Positions 24,761 through 31,663 of a DNA stretch of 64,000 nt are shown here, one piece after another. Positions within the stretch are counted from its first letter, which is position 1; every line of letters starts with the position of its first letter. This DNA is from Micromonospora sp. PLK6-60 (GTDB taxonomy: Bacteria > Actinomycetota > Actinomycetes > Mycobacteriales > Micromonosporaceae): positions 94,174-158,173 of the forward strand of contig NZ_JAIOAA010000013.1 of NCBI RefSeq assembly GCF_019890675.1, in the 5' to 3' direction. The position numbers and the translations under genes are program-made. The notes below the pieces were generated by a model, which had not been told where the DNA came from, made no database searches, and worked only from the letters and a program-made list of their open reading frames with translations.

Positions 24761-24937
24761 GTGACCGACCAGGAGCAGGCGATCCTGGCTGTGCACGTGC
24801 GCGGGCTCGACGGCATGTGTGCCGGGTGCCGGGCGTGGTGGGGGCGGCTCACCCCGTACCCGTGCTGGCAGGTGGAGTGGGCGACCAGCCGGCGGGCGCG
24901 GGCGATCACCGCGCGTTTCCTCGGGGTCGGAGCGTGA
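24761..24937 (+). CDS. 58-aa Cys/Trp-rich small protein
   Basis: A short frame from GTG 24761 (with GGGGAG just upstream, inside the previous gene end) to TGA 24937. The product carries MCAGCRAWWGRLTPYPCW, a CxxC followed by Trp residues and a third Cys, suggesting a small metal- or nucleic-acid-binding fold. Its stop overlaps the GTG of the next gene as GTGA. Position, ribosome-binding site and overlap support a real gene. Confidence 0.6.
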   Translation: MTDQEQAILAVHVRGLDGMCAGCRAWWGRLTPYPCWQVEWATSRRARAITARFLGVGA

Positions 24938-25152
24938 CCACCCACGGGCCGGTGCTGCCGATCTGGACCTGCGGCGGCTGCGGAGCGCCGTGGCCGTGCG
25001 CCACCCGGCGGCAGGAGCTGCGGGCCGAGTACGCGGACGCGCCGGTCTCGCTGGCGTTGTACCTGGGGGCGCAGCTCGTCCGCGCCACCGCGGACCTGAC
25101 CTGGGCGCCCGCCGGCACCCTGCACCGGCGCTTCCTGGGCTGGCTGCGGTGA
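24934..25152 (+). CDS. 72-aa zinc-ribbon-like small protein
   Basis: The GTG at 24934 overlaps the preceding stop. The product begins with WTCGGCGAPWPCATRRQEL, a CxxC...C set in a Trp-rich context, then a helix (LRAEYADAPVSLALYLGAQL) and ends RRFLGWLR. Small WTCxxCGxxWPC proteins recur in actinomycete genomes beside GntR regulators and other small Cys-rich genes. The function is unknown, and co-regulation by the GntR protein is likely. Confidence 0.65.
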   Translation: MTTHGPVLPIWTCGGCGAPWPCATRRQELRAEYADAPVSLALYLGAQLVRATADLTWAPAGTLHRRFLGWLR

Positions 25153-25251
25153 GCGCGTCGCGCGGGGCCACGGCACGGCCCTGTTGCCGCTAGGCTGGCC
25201 GCAGCGTCGCGTGCCGGTGGCAGACCGTGTCAGGCATGGAGGCGCCGGACC

Positions 25252-25287
25252 GAAGGGAAGCACGACGTTGATGACCGTCGTCCCTTC
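25252..25287 (+). promoter_or_regulatory. Hairpin and possible leader ORF before the hemerythrin gene
   Basis: GAAGGG and ACGACG (25252-25257, 25262-25267) pair with CGTCGT and CCCTTC (25276-25287) around an 8-nt loop with a 4-nt bulge. An 11-codon ATG frame (25271-25306) runs from the loop through the GTG start of the hemerythrin gene. The structure could be attenuating or simply a leader hairpin. Confidence 0.35.
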
Positions 25288-25298
25288 GCCCTTCACTC

Positions 25299-25769
25299 GT
25301 GAGTGAGGGCGAGCAGACCAGGCTGGTGGCCTGGAGCCGAGAGTTGCAGGCCGTTCATGTCCGGCTGCGCGAAGCGCTGACGGTGACCCGGCAGGCCCTG
25401 GCCGCCGGCGAGCCGGCGCAGCCGGCGACCAGGGACCTGCTGTTGTTCTGTCACGGGTTCTGTGCCGCGTTGACCGCCCACCACGAGGGCGAGGACCGCG
25501 ACCTGTTCCCGGCGATCGCCGGGCGGCACCCCGAGTTGCGCGAGGCGCTGCGCTACCTGCGGCAGGACCACTCGATGATCGCGCACCTGCTGGCCGGGTT
25601 GCAGGCCGCCGTGGCCCGGTCCGCCCCACCGGAAGAGCTGGCCCGCCATCTGGAGGGGGTGGCGGCCATCATGGAGTCACACTTCCGGTACGAGGAACGC
25701 CAGCTGCGTACGGTGCTGGCGACCCTGGCCCTGGACGCGGACCCGGCGGTGGTGCTGGGGCCGCTGTGA
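25299..25769 (+). CDS. Hemerythrin-domain protein
   Basis: This 156-aa four-helix di-iron protein starts at GTG 25299, which lacks an obvious ribosome-binding site. Metal-ligand candidates follow the hemerythrin order: H in LQAVHVRLRE, HHEGED near residue 65, H in DHSMIAHL near residue 92 and HFRYEE near residue 126. Bacterial proteins of this type bind oxygen or iron and act in redox or NO sensing. It is convergent with rox, with a 10-bp gap. Confidence 0.85.
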   Translation: MSEGEQTRLVAWSRELQAVHVRLREALTVTRQALAAGEPAQPATRDLLLFCHGFCAALTAHHEGEDRDLFPAIAGRHPELREALRYLRQDHSMIAHLLAGLQAAVARSAPPEELARHLEGVAAIMESHFRYEERQLRTVLATLALDADPAVVLGPL

Positions 25770-25779
25770 GCCGGCCGGC

Positions 25780-27201
25780 TCAGGCGGCGGCGCCGAACCA
25801 GCGGGACAGCTGGGGGAGCAGCTCCCGCTGGTCGTCCCCGGCCCACGCGACGTGCCCGTCGGGCCGCAGCAGCACGGCGGGCACGTCCAGCTCCTCGCTG
25901 ACGTCGACGACGTGGTCGACCCGGTCTGCCCAGCCCCGCACCGAGAGCTGCCCGGTCTGGTCGAGCAGCAGGCCCCGGCCGCCGCGCGTCAGCTCGTAGA
26001 GCCGGCCCCGCTTCAGCCGCACGTCCCGCAGGCGCCGGCCGAGCAGGTCGTGGCCCGCGCCGAAGTCGTAGCGGACCCCGAGCGCGGTGACCTTCTCGGT
26101 GAGGTGCCGGTTGACGTCCTCGAAGTCGAGCAGCTCCGTCATCAGCCGGCGCACCGCCCGCGCGCCCGGCTCGGTGGACATCAGCTCCATCTGGGCCCGG
26201 GTGTTGTCGAGCACGTCGGCGGCCACCGGTCGCCGTTCGTCGTGGTAGCTGTCCAGCAGCCCGTCCGGCGCCCAGCCGGCGACCGTGGCGGCCAGCTTCC
26301 AGCCCAGGTTGAACGCGTCCTGGATGCCGAGGTTGAGCCCCTGCCCGCCGGTCGGCGGGTGGACGTGCGCGGCGTCGCCGGCCAGCAGCACCCGGCCGAC
26401 CCGGTAACGCTCGACCAGCCGGGTGGCGTCGCCGAAGCGGGACAGCCAGCGCGGTGAGTGCACGCCGAAGTCGGTGCCCGCGTACGCCCGCAGTTGTCGG
26501 CTGAACTCCTCCAGGGTCGGCGGCGTGCGGTCATCGGCCACCCCCTCGGCCGGCACCACCACCCGGTACGCCCCGTCGACGCTGACCGGCCCGAGGCCGA
26601 ACCGCAGCTGGGTCCTGCGGACCTCGGCCACCACGGCCGCGATCGTCTCCGGCGACGCGGTCACCTCCATCTCGCCCAGCAGCGTCTCGTTGCGGCTGGG
26701 CTCACCGGGGAAGTCGACGCCGAGCAGCTTGCGTACGGTGCTGCGGCCGCCGTCGCAGCCGACGAGGTAGCCCGACCGCACGGTCGTGCCGTCGGCCAGC
26801 TCGGCCGTCACCCCGTCGTCGTCCTGGCTCAGCCCGACCAGCGCGCAACCGCGCCGCACCTCGGCGCCCACCTCGGCGGCGTGTTCGGCCAGCAGGCGAT
26901 CGGTGGTGGTCTGCGGAATGCCGAGGACGTAGCCGTGCGCGGTGTCCAGCCGGGGCGCGGGTTTCGGGATCGCCGCGAAGAAGCCGGCGACCGGGTGCTG
27001 CTGGCCGTGCGCCAGGAACCGTTCCAGCAGGCCGCGCTGGTCCATCACCTCGATGCTGCGGACGTGCAGGCCCAGCGAGCGGACGTACCGGGTCGGCTCC
27101 GCCTCCTTCTCCAGCACGAGCACCCGTACCCCGTGCAGCCGCAACTCGGCGGCCAGCATCAGGCCGGTCGGTCCGCCACCGGCAATGATCACGTCAAACA
27201 T
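25780..27201 (-). CDS. rox: Rifampin monooxygenase (FAD-dependent aromatic hydroxylase)
   Basis: This 473-aa class A flavoprotein monooxygenase is expected to hydroxylate and linearise the ansa chain of rifamycins, inactivating them. ATG 27201 has GGACGG upstream. Motifs are GGGPTGLMLAAEL (FAD Rossmann, residues 8-20), VGCDGGRSTVRKLLG (DG motif, ~154) and LLAGDAAHVHPPTGGQGLN (GD motif, ~275). Length and N-terminal sequence match Nocardia/Streptomyces Rox as I remember it. A rifamycin-associated element lies 95 bp upstream, which strongly supports this rather than another aromatic hydroxylase. The 5' region also contains a TTTCCGC/GCGGAAA hairpin. The gene faces the terminator of map. Confidence 0.85.
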   Translation of the reverse strand: MFDVIIAGGGPTGLMLAAELRLHGVRVLVLEKEAEPTRYVRSLGLHVRSIEVMDQRGLLERFLAHGQQHPVAGFFAAIPKPAPRLDTAHGYVLGIPQTTTDRLLAEHAAEVGAEVRRGCALVGLSQDDDGVTAELADGTTVRSGYLVGCDGGRSTVRKLLGVDFPGEPSRNETLLGEMEVTASPETIAAVVAEVRRTQLRFGLGPVSVDGAYRVVVPAEGVADDRTPPTLEEFSRQLRAYAGTDFGVHSPRWLSRFGDATRLVERYRVGRVLLAGDAAHVHPPTGGQGLNLGIQDAFNLGWKLAATVAGWAPDGLLDSYHDERRPVAADVLDNTRAQMELMSTEPGARAVRRLMTELLDFEDVNRHLTEKVTALGVRYDFGAGHDLLGRRLRDVRLKRGRLYELTRGGRGLLLDQTGQLSVRGWADRVDHVVDVSEELDVPAVLLRPDGHVAWAGDDQRELLPQLSRWFGAAA

Positions 27202-27295
27202 GAGCCGTCCATTTCACTGGGGTCGCATTTCAATGCGTACGAATTCTTGATTTCCGCGCCTGATGGCTTCGGGCGGAAATTCTGCGGCATGACCC

Positions 27296-27314
27296 GGGTC
27301 TTGCCGCAAGGCCC
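27296..27314 (-). promoter_or_regulatory. Rifamycin-associated element (RAE) upstream of rox
   Basis: On the minus strand the 19 bp read GGGCCTTGCGGCAAGACCC, a near-palindrome with CTTGC/GCAAG around a central G. This matches the 19-bp RAE consensus that I recall as GGGGCTTGCGGCAAGGCCC at 17 of 19 positions. RAEs are known upstream of actinomycete rifamycin-inactivating genes (rox, rph and others) and mediate rifamycin induction. The position is 95 bp before the start of rox on the same strand. Confidence 0.85.
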
Positions 27315-27337
27315 CCAGTGCGGTATACGTTAAGAGT

Positions 27338-27362
27338 GGCAGGGAGAAGCGATCTCCCTGCC
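27338..27362. terminator. Terminator after map, ahead of rox
   Basis: A perfect 10-bp stem GGCAGGGAGA / TCTCCCTGCC with a 5-nt loop lies 42 bp after the map stop. It is followed by a T-rich run on the plus strand and by CACTCTTAAC on the minus strand. It should insulate rox from map read-through so that the RAE controls rox. Confidence 0.7.
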
Positions 27363-27404
27363 TTTCGCTTTTGTGGACTTGTGCCTGCTCAGGGCGGCGG
27401 TGGG

Positions 27405-28223
27405 TCAGGAGGCCGCCGCGGGCTTCCTGGTGGGATCGACCGAGGTGGGGCCGTGATCGGGGCGGCGGGTCAACACCCGTGGGCCGGCTTCGGTGATGGC
27501 GACCGTGTGTTCGGAGTGGGCGGTGCGGGAGCCGTCGGCGGAACGAATCGTCCAGCCGTCCTTGTCGTACCTGATTTTGTCGGTGGAGCCGCAGAACCAG
27601 GGCTCGATGGCGATGGTGAGACCGGGGACCAGTTTCACGCCGCGGCGGGGGCGACCGTTGTTGGCCACGTGCGGGGCCTCGTGCATGGTGCGGCCGATGC
27701 CGTGGCCGCCGAACTCGGCGTTGACGCCGTAGCCGTAGGAGTGGGCGACCTCGCCGATCGCGGCGGAGACGTCGCCGAGGCGGCCGCCGGGCTGGGCGGC
27801 GGCGATGGCTGCCGTCAGGGCGACCTCGGTGGCCTCGATCAGCCTGAGGTCCGCCGGGTCGGGGGTGCCGACGACGACGGAGAGCGCGGAGTCGGCGACC
27901 CAGCCGTCGATGCCGACCGCCATGTCGATGCTCAGCAGGTCGCCGTCGCGCAGCACGTAGTCGTGCGGCAGGCCGTGCAGCACCGCGTCGTTCACCGACA
28001 GGCACAGCACGTTGCGGAACGGGCCACGGCCGAACGAGGGGGCGTAGTCCCAGTAGCAGGACTCGGCGCCGCGCTCGGCGATCCGGCGACGGGCGTGGTG
28101 TTCGAGGTCCATCAGGTTGACCCCGACCGCGGCGACACCGCTCAGCTCGGCGAGCAACTCGCCGACGAACTGGCCGGTCACCGCCATCCGGTCGATCTCC
28201 TCGGCGGACTTGAGCTCGATCAC
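27405..28223 (-). CDS. map: Type I methionine aminopeptidase
   Basis: This 272-aa cytosolic metalloprotease removes the N-terminal Met from new proteins. GTG 28223 is chosen because GGAGGGGGAG lies 8 nt upstream and the product starts VIELKSAEEIDRM like others of this class. Pita-bread-fold metal ligands are visible: D in LLSIDMAVGIDGWVADSA, H in GHGIGRTMHE, E in IAIEPWFCGS and E near AHSEHTV. It is paired divergently with a small XRE-type regulator across a short gap containing an AT-rich palindrome. Such pairs may encode a second, regulated MetAP in addition to the housekeeping copy beside secY. Confidence 0.9.
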   Translation of the reverse strand: MIELKSAEEIDRMAVTGQFVGELLAELSGVAAVGVNLMDLEHHARRRIAERGAESCYWDYAPSFGRGPFRNVLCLSVNDAVLHGLPHDYVLRDGDLLSIDMAVGIDGWVADSALSVVVGTPDPADLRLIEATEVALTAAIAAAQPGGRLGDVSAAIGEVAHSYGYGVNAEFGGHGIGRTMHEAPHVANNGRPRRGVKLVPGLTIAIEPWFCGSTDKIRYDKDGWTIRSADGSRTAHSEHTVAITEAGPRVLTRRPDHGPTSVDPTRKPAAAS

Positions 28224-28245
28224 GACTTTCTCCCCCTCCGTCTGC

Positions 28246-28259
28246 GGTATTTTTATACC
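28246..28259. promoter_or_regulatory. AT-rich operator between map and the XRE-type gene
   Basis: GGTATTTTTATACC is an inverted repeat with 5-bp arms (GGTAT/ATACC) around four T residues, in the 75-bp divergent gap. It stands out in such GC-rich DNA. It overlaps likely -10 sequences (TATAAA on the minus strand) and is a good candidate binding site for the adjacent XRE protein. Confidence 0.6.
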
Positions 28260-28298
28260 ATGCGAGGTCGGGGCGCTCCGGCGGGATATCCTGCGGGC

Positions 28299-28565
28299 AT
28301 GGTGCGTCAACCACTCACCGCCGAACAGATCGCCGCGGGCCAGCGCCTCGGGGTCGCCCTGCGGGCGGCGCGGGCCGGCCGCAGCCTCGTCGAGGTGGCC
28401 CTGGCGGCCGGGATCTCCCCCGAGACGCTGCGCAAGATCGAGTCGGGTCGGCTGCCCGCACCGGCGTTCGGCACGGTGGTCTGCCTCAGCCAGGCCCTCG
28501 ACGTCCCGGTCGGCGAACTGGCCGATGTCTGGCTGGCCGCCATGCCCGTCCGCCAGGCGTCCTAA
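28299..28565 (+). CDS. Small XRE-family (Cro/CI-type HTH) regulator
   Basis: This 88-aa protein is almost only a helix-turn-helix domain: QIAAGQRLGVALRAARAGRS, then VEVALAAGISPETLRKIESG (recognition helix) and a closing helix with VCLSQALDVPVGELADVW. ATG 28299 is chosen because homologues begin MVRQPLTAEQ. An in-frame ATG at 28260, just after the operator, would add 13 residues. The TATCCT 9 bp upstream suggests a leaderless transcript. It likely regulates itself and map. Confidence 0.85.
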   Translation: MVRQPLTAEQIAAGQRLGVALRAARAGRSLVEVALAAGISPETLRKIESGRLPAPAFGTVVCLSQALDVPVGELADVWLAAMPVRQAS

Positions 28566-29218
28566 CCGCCCGTCGCGTTGTGCCTCGCCACCAGGTCCGG
28601 GAGTTCGTCAAGCGCATCGATGCGGAACAGGCACCGCTGCGCCACGGCCGGGTCGTCGAGGATGTGACCCCACGGACCACGCCGGATCAGGCAGGTCTTC
28701 ATGCCGGCCTGCGCGGCCGGTCGGGCGTCGTTGTCGGGCCGGTCGCCGACGTACAGGATCGCGGACGCGTCGCCGCCGCCCGCGCCGACGACCCGTTCGA
28801 AGAAGGCCGGCGACGGCTTCTCCACCCCCCAGGCGTGCGAGGTGCCGATCACGTCCACCGGGAGGTCGAGGGCGCGCAGCGTCGCCTCGGCGTGCGCCGG
28901 CTGGTTGCCGGCCAGGCCCACGAGCAGGCCCTGTTCCCGCAGGGCGGCCAGGCACGCCCGCGCGTCCGGATAGAGATCCTCCTCGCCGAACGACTCCGGA
29001 ACGCCGGCGGCCGCCCGGCGGTCGAGCTCGGCCGCGAGATCGAAGTCGGGCCGGAAGGCCCGGAACGGTTCCTGCCAGTGCCGGCCCCGGGCGATCGCCG
29101 CGCCGAAGACCGCCGAGAAGGTGTGCCGTGGTACGCCGAGCCAGTCCGCCCAGGCCGCGAACTCGCGGGACTCGTCGAGGATCGTCCCACCGACATCGAA
29201 GAAGACCGCACCGATCAC
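28562..29218 (-). CDS. HAD-superfamily hydrolase
   Basis: This 218-aa phosphatase-like enzyme starts at GTG 29218 (GGGGGT upstream). HAD motifs: VFFDVGGTILDE (motif I; the second Asp is replaced by Gly in DVGGT, as in some HAD phosphatases), GLAGNQPAH (motif II), GVEKPSPAFF (motif III Lys) and ILYVGDRPDNDARPA (motif IV Asp pair). The helical cap lies between residues ~15 and 90. It overlaps the stop of the XRE gene by 4 bp, tail to tail. The substrate is unknown. Confidence 0.85.
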   Translation of the reverse strand: MIGAVFFDVGGTILDESREFAAWADWLGVPRHTFSAVFGAAIARGRHWQEPFRAFRPDFDLAAELDRRAAAGVPESFGEEDLYPDARACLAALREQGLLVGLAGNQPAHAEATLRALDLPVDVIGTSHAWGVEKPSPAFFERVVGAGGGDASAILYVGDRPDNDARPAAQAGMKTCLIRRGPWGHILDDPAVAQRCLFRIDALDELPDLVARHNATGG

Positions 29219-29277
29219 CTGAGACCCCCGTCCCGGTCGCGCCGCCAGTGGATCATAGAAGAAAACTCGGTGCCGCG

Positions 29278-29306
29278 TGTCGGACCGCGGCGGCGGCGTT
29301 CGTAGC
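29278..29306 (+). promoter_or_regulatory. Candidate ECF-type promoter before the DGPF/sigma pair
   Basis: TGTCGG (29278-29283) and CGTAGC (29301-29306) lie 17 bp apart, upstream of the YciI/DGPF gene. I recall TGTCGA-like -35 elements for ECF42 promoters, so the sigma factor may activate its own operon. The match is loose. Confidence 0.35.
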
Positions 29307-29361
29307 AGGGACGACAGGCGGCTGCCCGAGGCGGCGGTCACCGAGACAGGAGATGATCCGG

Positions 29362-29694
29362 ATGGCGCAGTATCTGATGTCCGTGCTCGCCGACACGACC
29401 GGCCTCGCCACCGCCGAGGAGATGGCCGCGATCGACGTCTTCAACGAGCAGCTCCAGGCCGACGGCCACTGGGTCTTCGCCGGCGGCCTCGCCGCGCCCG
29501 ACACGGCCACCGTCGTCGACGCCCGACACGGTGAGCCGGTGTTCACCGACGGCCCCTACCTGGAGTCGAAGGAGCACATCGCCGGTTTCTGGATCGTCGA
29601 GGCGCCCGACCTCGACGTGGCGCTGCGGCTCGCGGCCGGCGGCTCGAAGAGCTGCAACCGGCGGGTCGAGCTGCGGCCGCTGCTGGGAGCATGA
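29362..29694 (+). CDS. YciI-family DGPF-domain protein
   Basis: This 110-aa protein of the DGPF/YCII group contains the diagnostic FTDGPYLESKEHIAGFWI at ~residues 64-81. ATG 29362 is preferred because AGGAG lies 9 nt upstream; ATG 29353 would leave too little room. The gene overlaps the ECF sigma gene by 4 bp (ATGA). DGPF proteins are the constant partners of ECF42 sigma factors and are thought to belong to the same regulatory unit. Confidence 0.9.
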   Translation: MAQYLMSVLADTTGLATAEEMAAIDVFNEQLQADGHWVFAGGLAAPDTATVVDARHGEPVFTDGPYLESKEHIAGFWIVEAPDLDVALRLAAGGSKSCNRRVELRPLLGA

Positions 29695-30911
29695 CCGACG
29701 TCGCCGAGGTGATCACCCGGGTCCACCGCGCGGAGTGGGCCCGGCTGGTCGCGACCCTGGCCCGGCGCCTCGGCGACCTGGACGTCGCCGAGGAGATGAC
29801 TGCCGAGGCGTTCGCGACCGCCGTCGAACGCTGGCCGGTCGACGGCGTCCCGCCGAACCCCGGTGGGTGGCTCACCACCACCGCCCAGCGCAAGGCCATC
29901 GACCGGCTCCGGCGGGAGGCCCGGCGCGAGGAGAAGCACCAGGAGGCGCTGATGCTCTTCGACACCCCCGAACCGCTCGGCGCCATCGACGACGACCGGC
30001 TCCGCCTCCTGTTCACCTGCTGCCACCCCGCCCTCGCCATGGAAGCGCGGATCGCGCTGACCCTGCGGATGGTCGGCGGGCTCACCGTGCCCGAGATCGC
30101 CCGCGCGTTCCTGGTCCAGGAGGCCACGGTGGGCCAGCGGATCACCCGCGCCAAGGCGAAGATCAAGGCGGCCAGGATCCCGTACGGGGTGCCGTTCCGG
30201 GCCGACCTCCCGGCCCGGGTCGGCGGGGTGCTCGCCGTCCTCTACCTCATCTTCAACGAGGGCTACCTGCCCGCGGACCCGGCGAAGGCGGCGATCCGCG
30301 CCGACCTGACCGCCGAGGCGATCCGGCTGACCCGGCTGGTCGAGGCGCTGCTGCCGGCCGACGGCGAGGTGACCGGGCTGCTGGCGCTGATGCTGCTGAC
30401 CGAGGCCCGGCGGGCCGCCCGGGTGTCGGCGAGCGGTGAACTCGTCACCCTCGGCGAGCAGGATCGCGGCGCCTGGGACCGGGCGCTGATCGCCGAGGGG
30501 CACGCCCTGGTCCGCGCGCGTATCGCCACCGGCCAGCCGCCCGGCCGCTACCAGCTCCTCGCCGCGATCAACGCCGTGCACACCCACGCCCCCGACGCCC
30601 GGGACACCGACTGGTCGCAGGTCGTCGCGCTCTACGACCAGCTGGTCCGCCTCGACCCCTCGCCGATCGTGCGGCTCAACCGGGCGGTCGCGGTCGCCGA
30701 GGTCGACGGCCCGCAGGTCGCGCTGGCGCAGGTGGACGGCCTGCCGCTGGAGGGCTACCACGCCTACCACGCCACCCGCGCCGAGCTGCTGCGCCGGCTG
30801 GGCCGCAGCGGGCAGTCGCGGGCGGCGTACGACCGGGCGATCGAGCTGGCCGGCAACACCGCCGAGACGGCGTACCTGATCCGCCGCCGCGACCAGCTCG
30901 TCGGCCGCTGA
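29691..30911 (+). CDS. ECF42-like RNA polymerase sigma factor with a large C-terminal extension
   Basis: This 406-aa ECF sigma factor starts at ATG 29691. Region 2 lies at ~residues 8-75 (AEWARLVATLARRLGDLDVA ... PPNPGGWLTTTAQRKAIDRL) and region 4 around 110-165 (VGGLTVPEIARAFLVQEATV). A ~200-residue C-terminal extension of TPR-like helices (DUF6596 type) follows, ending AYLIRRRDQLVGR. The extension and the DGPF partner define the ECF42 group. No anti-sigma gene is adjacent, and in this group the extension is thought to control activity. Confidence 0.9.
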   Translation: MTDVAEVITRVHRAEWARLVATLARRLGDLDVAEEMTAEAFATAVERWPVDGVPPNPGGWLTTTAQRKAIDRLRREARREEKHQEALMLFDTPEPLGAIDDDRLRLLFTCCHPALAMEARIALTLRMVGGLTVPEIARAFLVQEATVGQRITRAKAKIKAARIPYGVPFRADLPARVGGVLAVLYLIFNEGYLPADPAKAAIRADLTAEAIRLTRLVEALLPADGEVTGLLALMLLTEARRAARVSASGELVTLGEQDRGAWDRALIAEGHALVRARIATGQPPGRYQLLAAINAVHTHAPDARDTDWSQVVALYDQLVRLDPSPIVRLNRAVAVAEVDGPQVALAQVDGLPLEGYHAYHATRAELLRRLGRSGQSRAAYDRAIELAGNTAETAYLIRRRDQLVGR

Positions 30912-30940
30912 CCGTCCACACCGGAGCGTGGCCCCGGTGC

Positions 30941-31555
30941 TCAGCGCACCGGGTGCCCGTACCGCTCGGACAGGGCGGGCAGGTCGGGCTCGCCGAACCG
31001 CTCGACCAGCGCCGCGAACCGGGCCGCGTTGTCCGCGCCGAACCGCCGCACCTTGGCCGCGTACGACGCCGCGGTCAGGAAGGCCGGTGGCGTCGACTTG
31101 CTGTGGAACTTGTCGGCGTACATGACCAGCAGCTCCTCCGCGGTGTCGGCCGTGTAGTCGCCGACCGGCAGCGGCAGGCCCTGCCGCAGCACGTCGTCGC
31201 GGGTGAGCCCGACGCCGGTGTGATGGGCGCAGAACCTGCTCACCGGCTCGGGGAGGCCGAGGTCACGCAGGAGCGCCTGACCCAGCACCCCGTGCCGGAT
31301 GTAGTTGCCGTGATCGAGCCGCCCGGTCGGGCCGTAGAGGCGGTAGACGCCGATGTCGTGCAGCAGGCTCCCGGCGCGTACCAGCTCGACGTCGACCGCC
31401 GGGCGGTGCCGGTCGAGCAGTTGCTCCGCCACCTCGCACACGATCCGGCAGTGGGTGTAGACGAGGTCGAAGGCTTCCTCGGTCGGCGCGAAGCGTTCGT
31501 GCAGCGCCCGGATCTGCGCGTCGGTCGGGATGACCGACGCGTGCTGGATCGTCAC
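30941..31555 (-). CDS. HD-domain phosphohydrolase
   Basis: This 204-aa protein starts at GTG 31555 after GAGGGAC. It is an HD metal-dependent phosphohydrolase: H in YTHCRIVCEVA (~residue 34), the HD pair in GSLLHDIGVYRLYG (~63) and later His residues in FCAHHTGVG (~110) and YADKFHSK. The likely substrate is a nucleotide or a related phosphoester. It is convergent with the sigma gene, with a 29-bp gap. Confidence 0.82.
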   Translation of the reverse strand: MTIQHASVIPTDAQIRALHERFAPTEEAFDLVYTHCRIVCEVAEQLLDRHRPAVDVELVRAGSLLHDIGVYRLYGPTGRLDHGNYIRHGVLGQALLRDLGLPEPVSRFCAHHTGVGLTRDDVLRQGLPLPVGDYTADTAEELLVMYADKFHSKSTPPAFLTAASYAAKVRRFGADNAARFAALVERFGEPDLPALSERYGHPVR

Positions 31556-31663
31556 GTCCCTCGCCCCGTTCCACCCGTGCGCCGACGACCGCCACACCCT
31601 ACGCCGCCGCCGGGTAGCCCCTCCTGACGCATCGGGCGCGGCCGGAACGGGCATGATGAGCTG

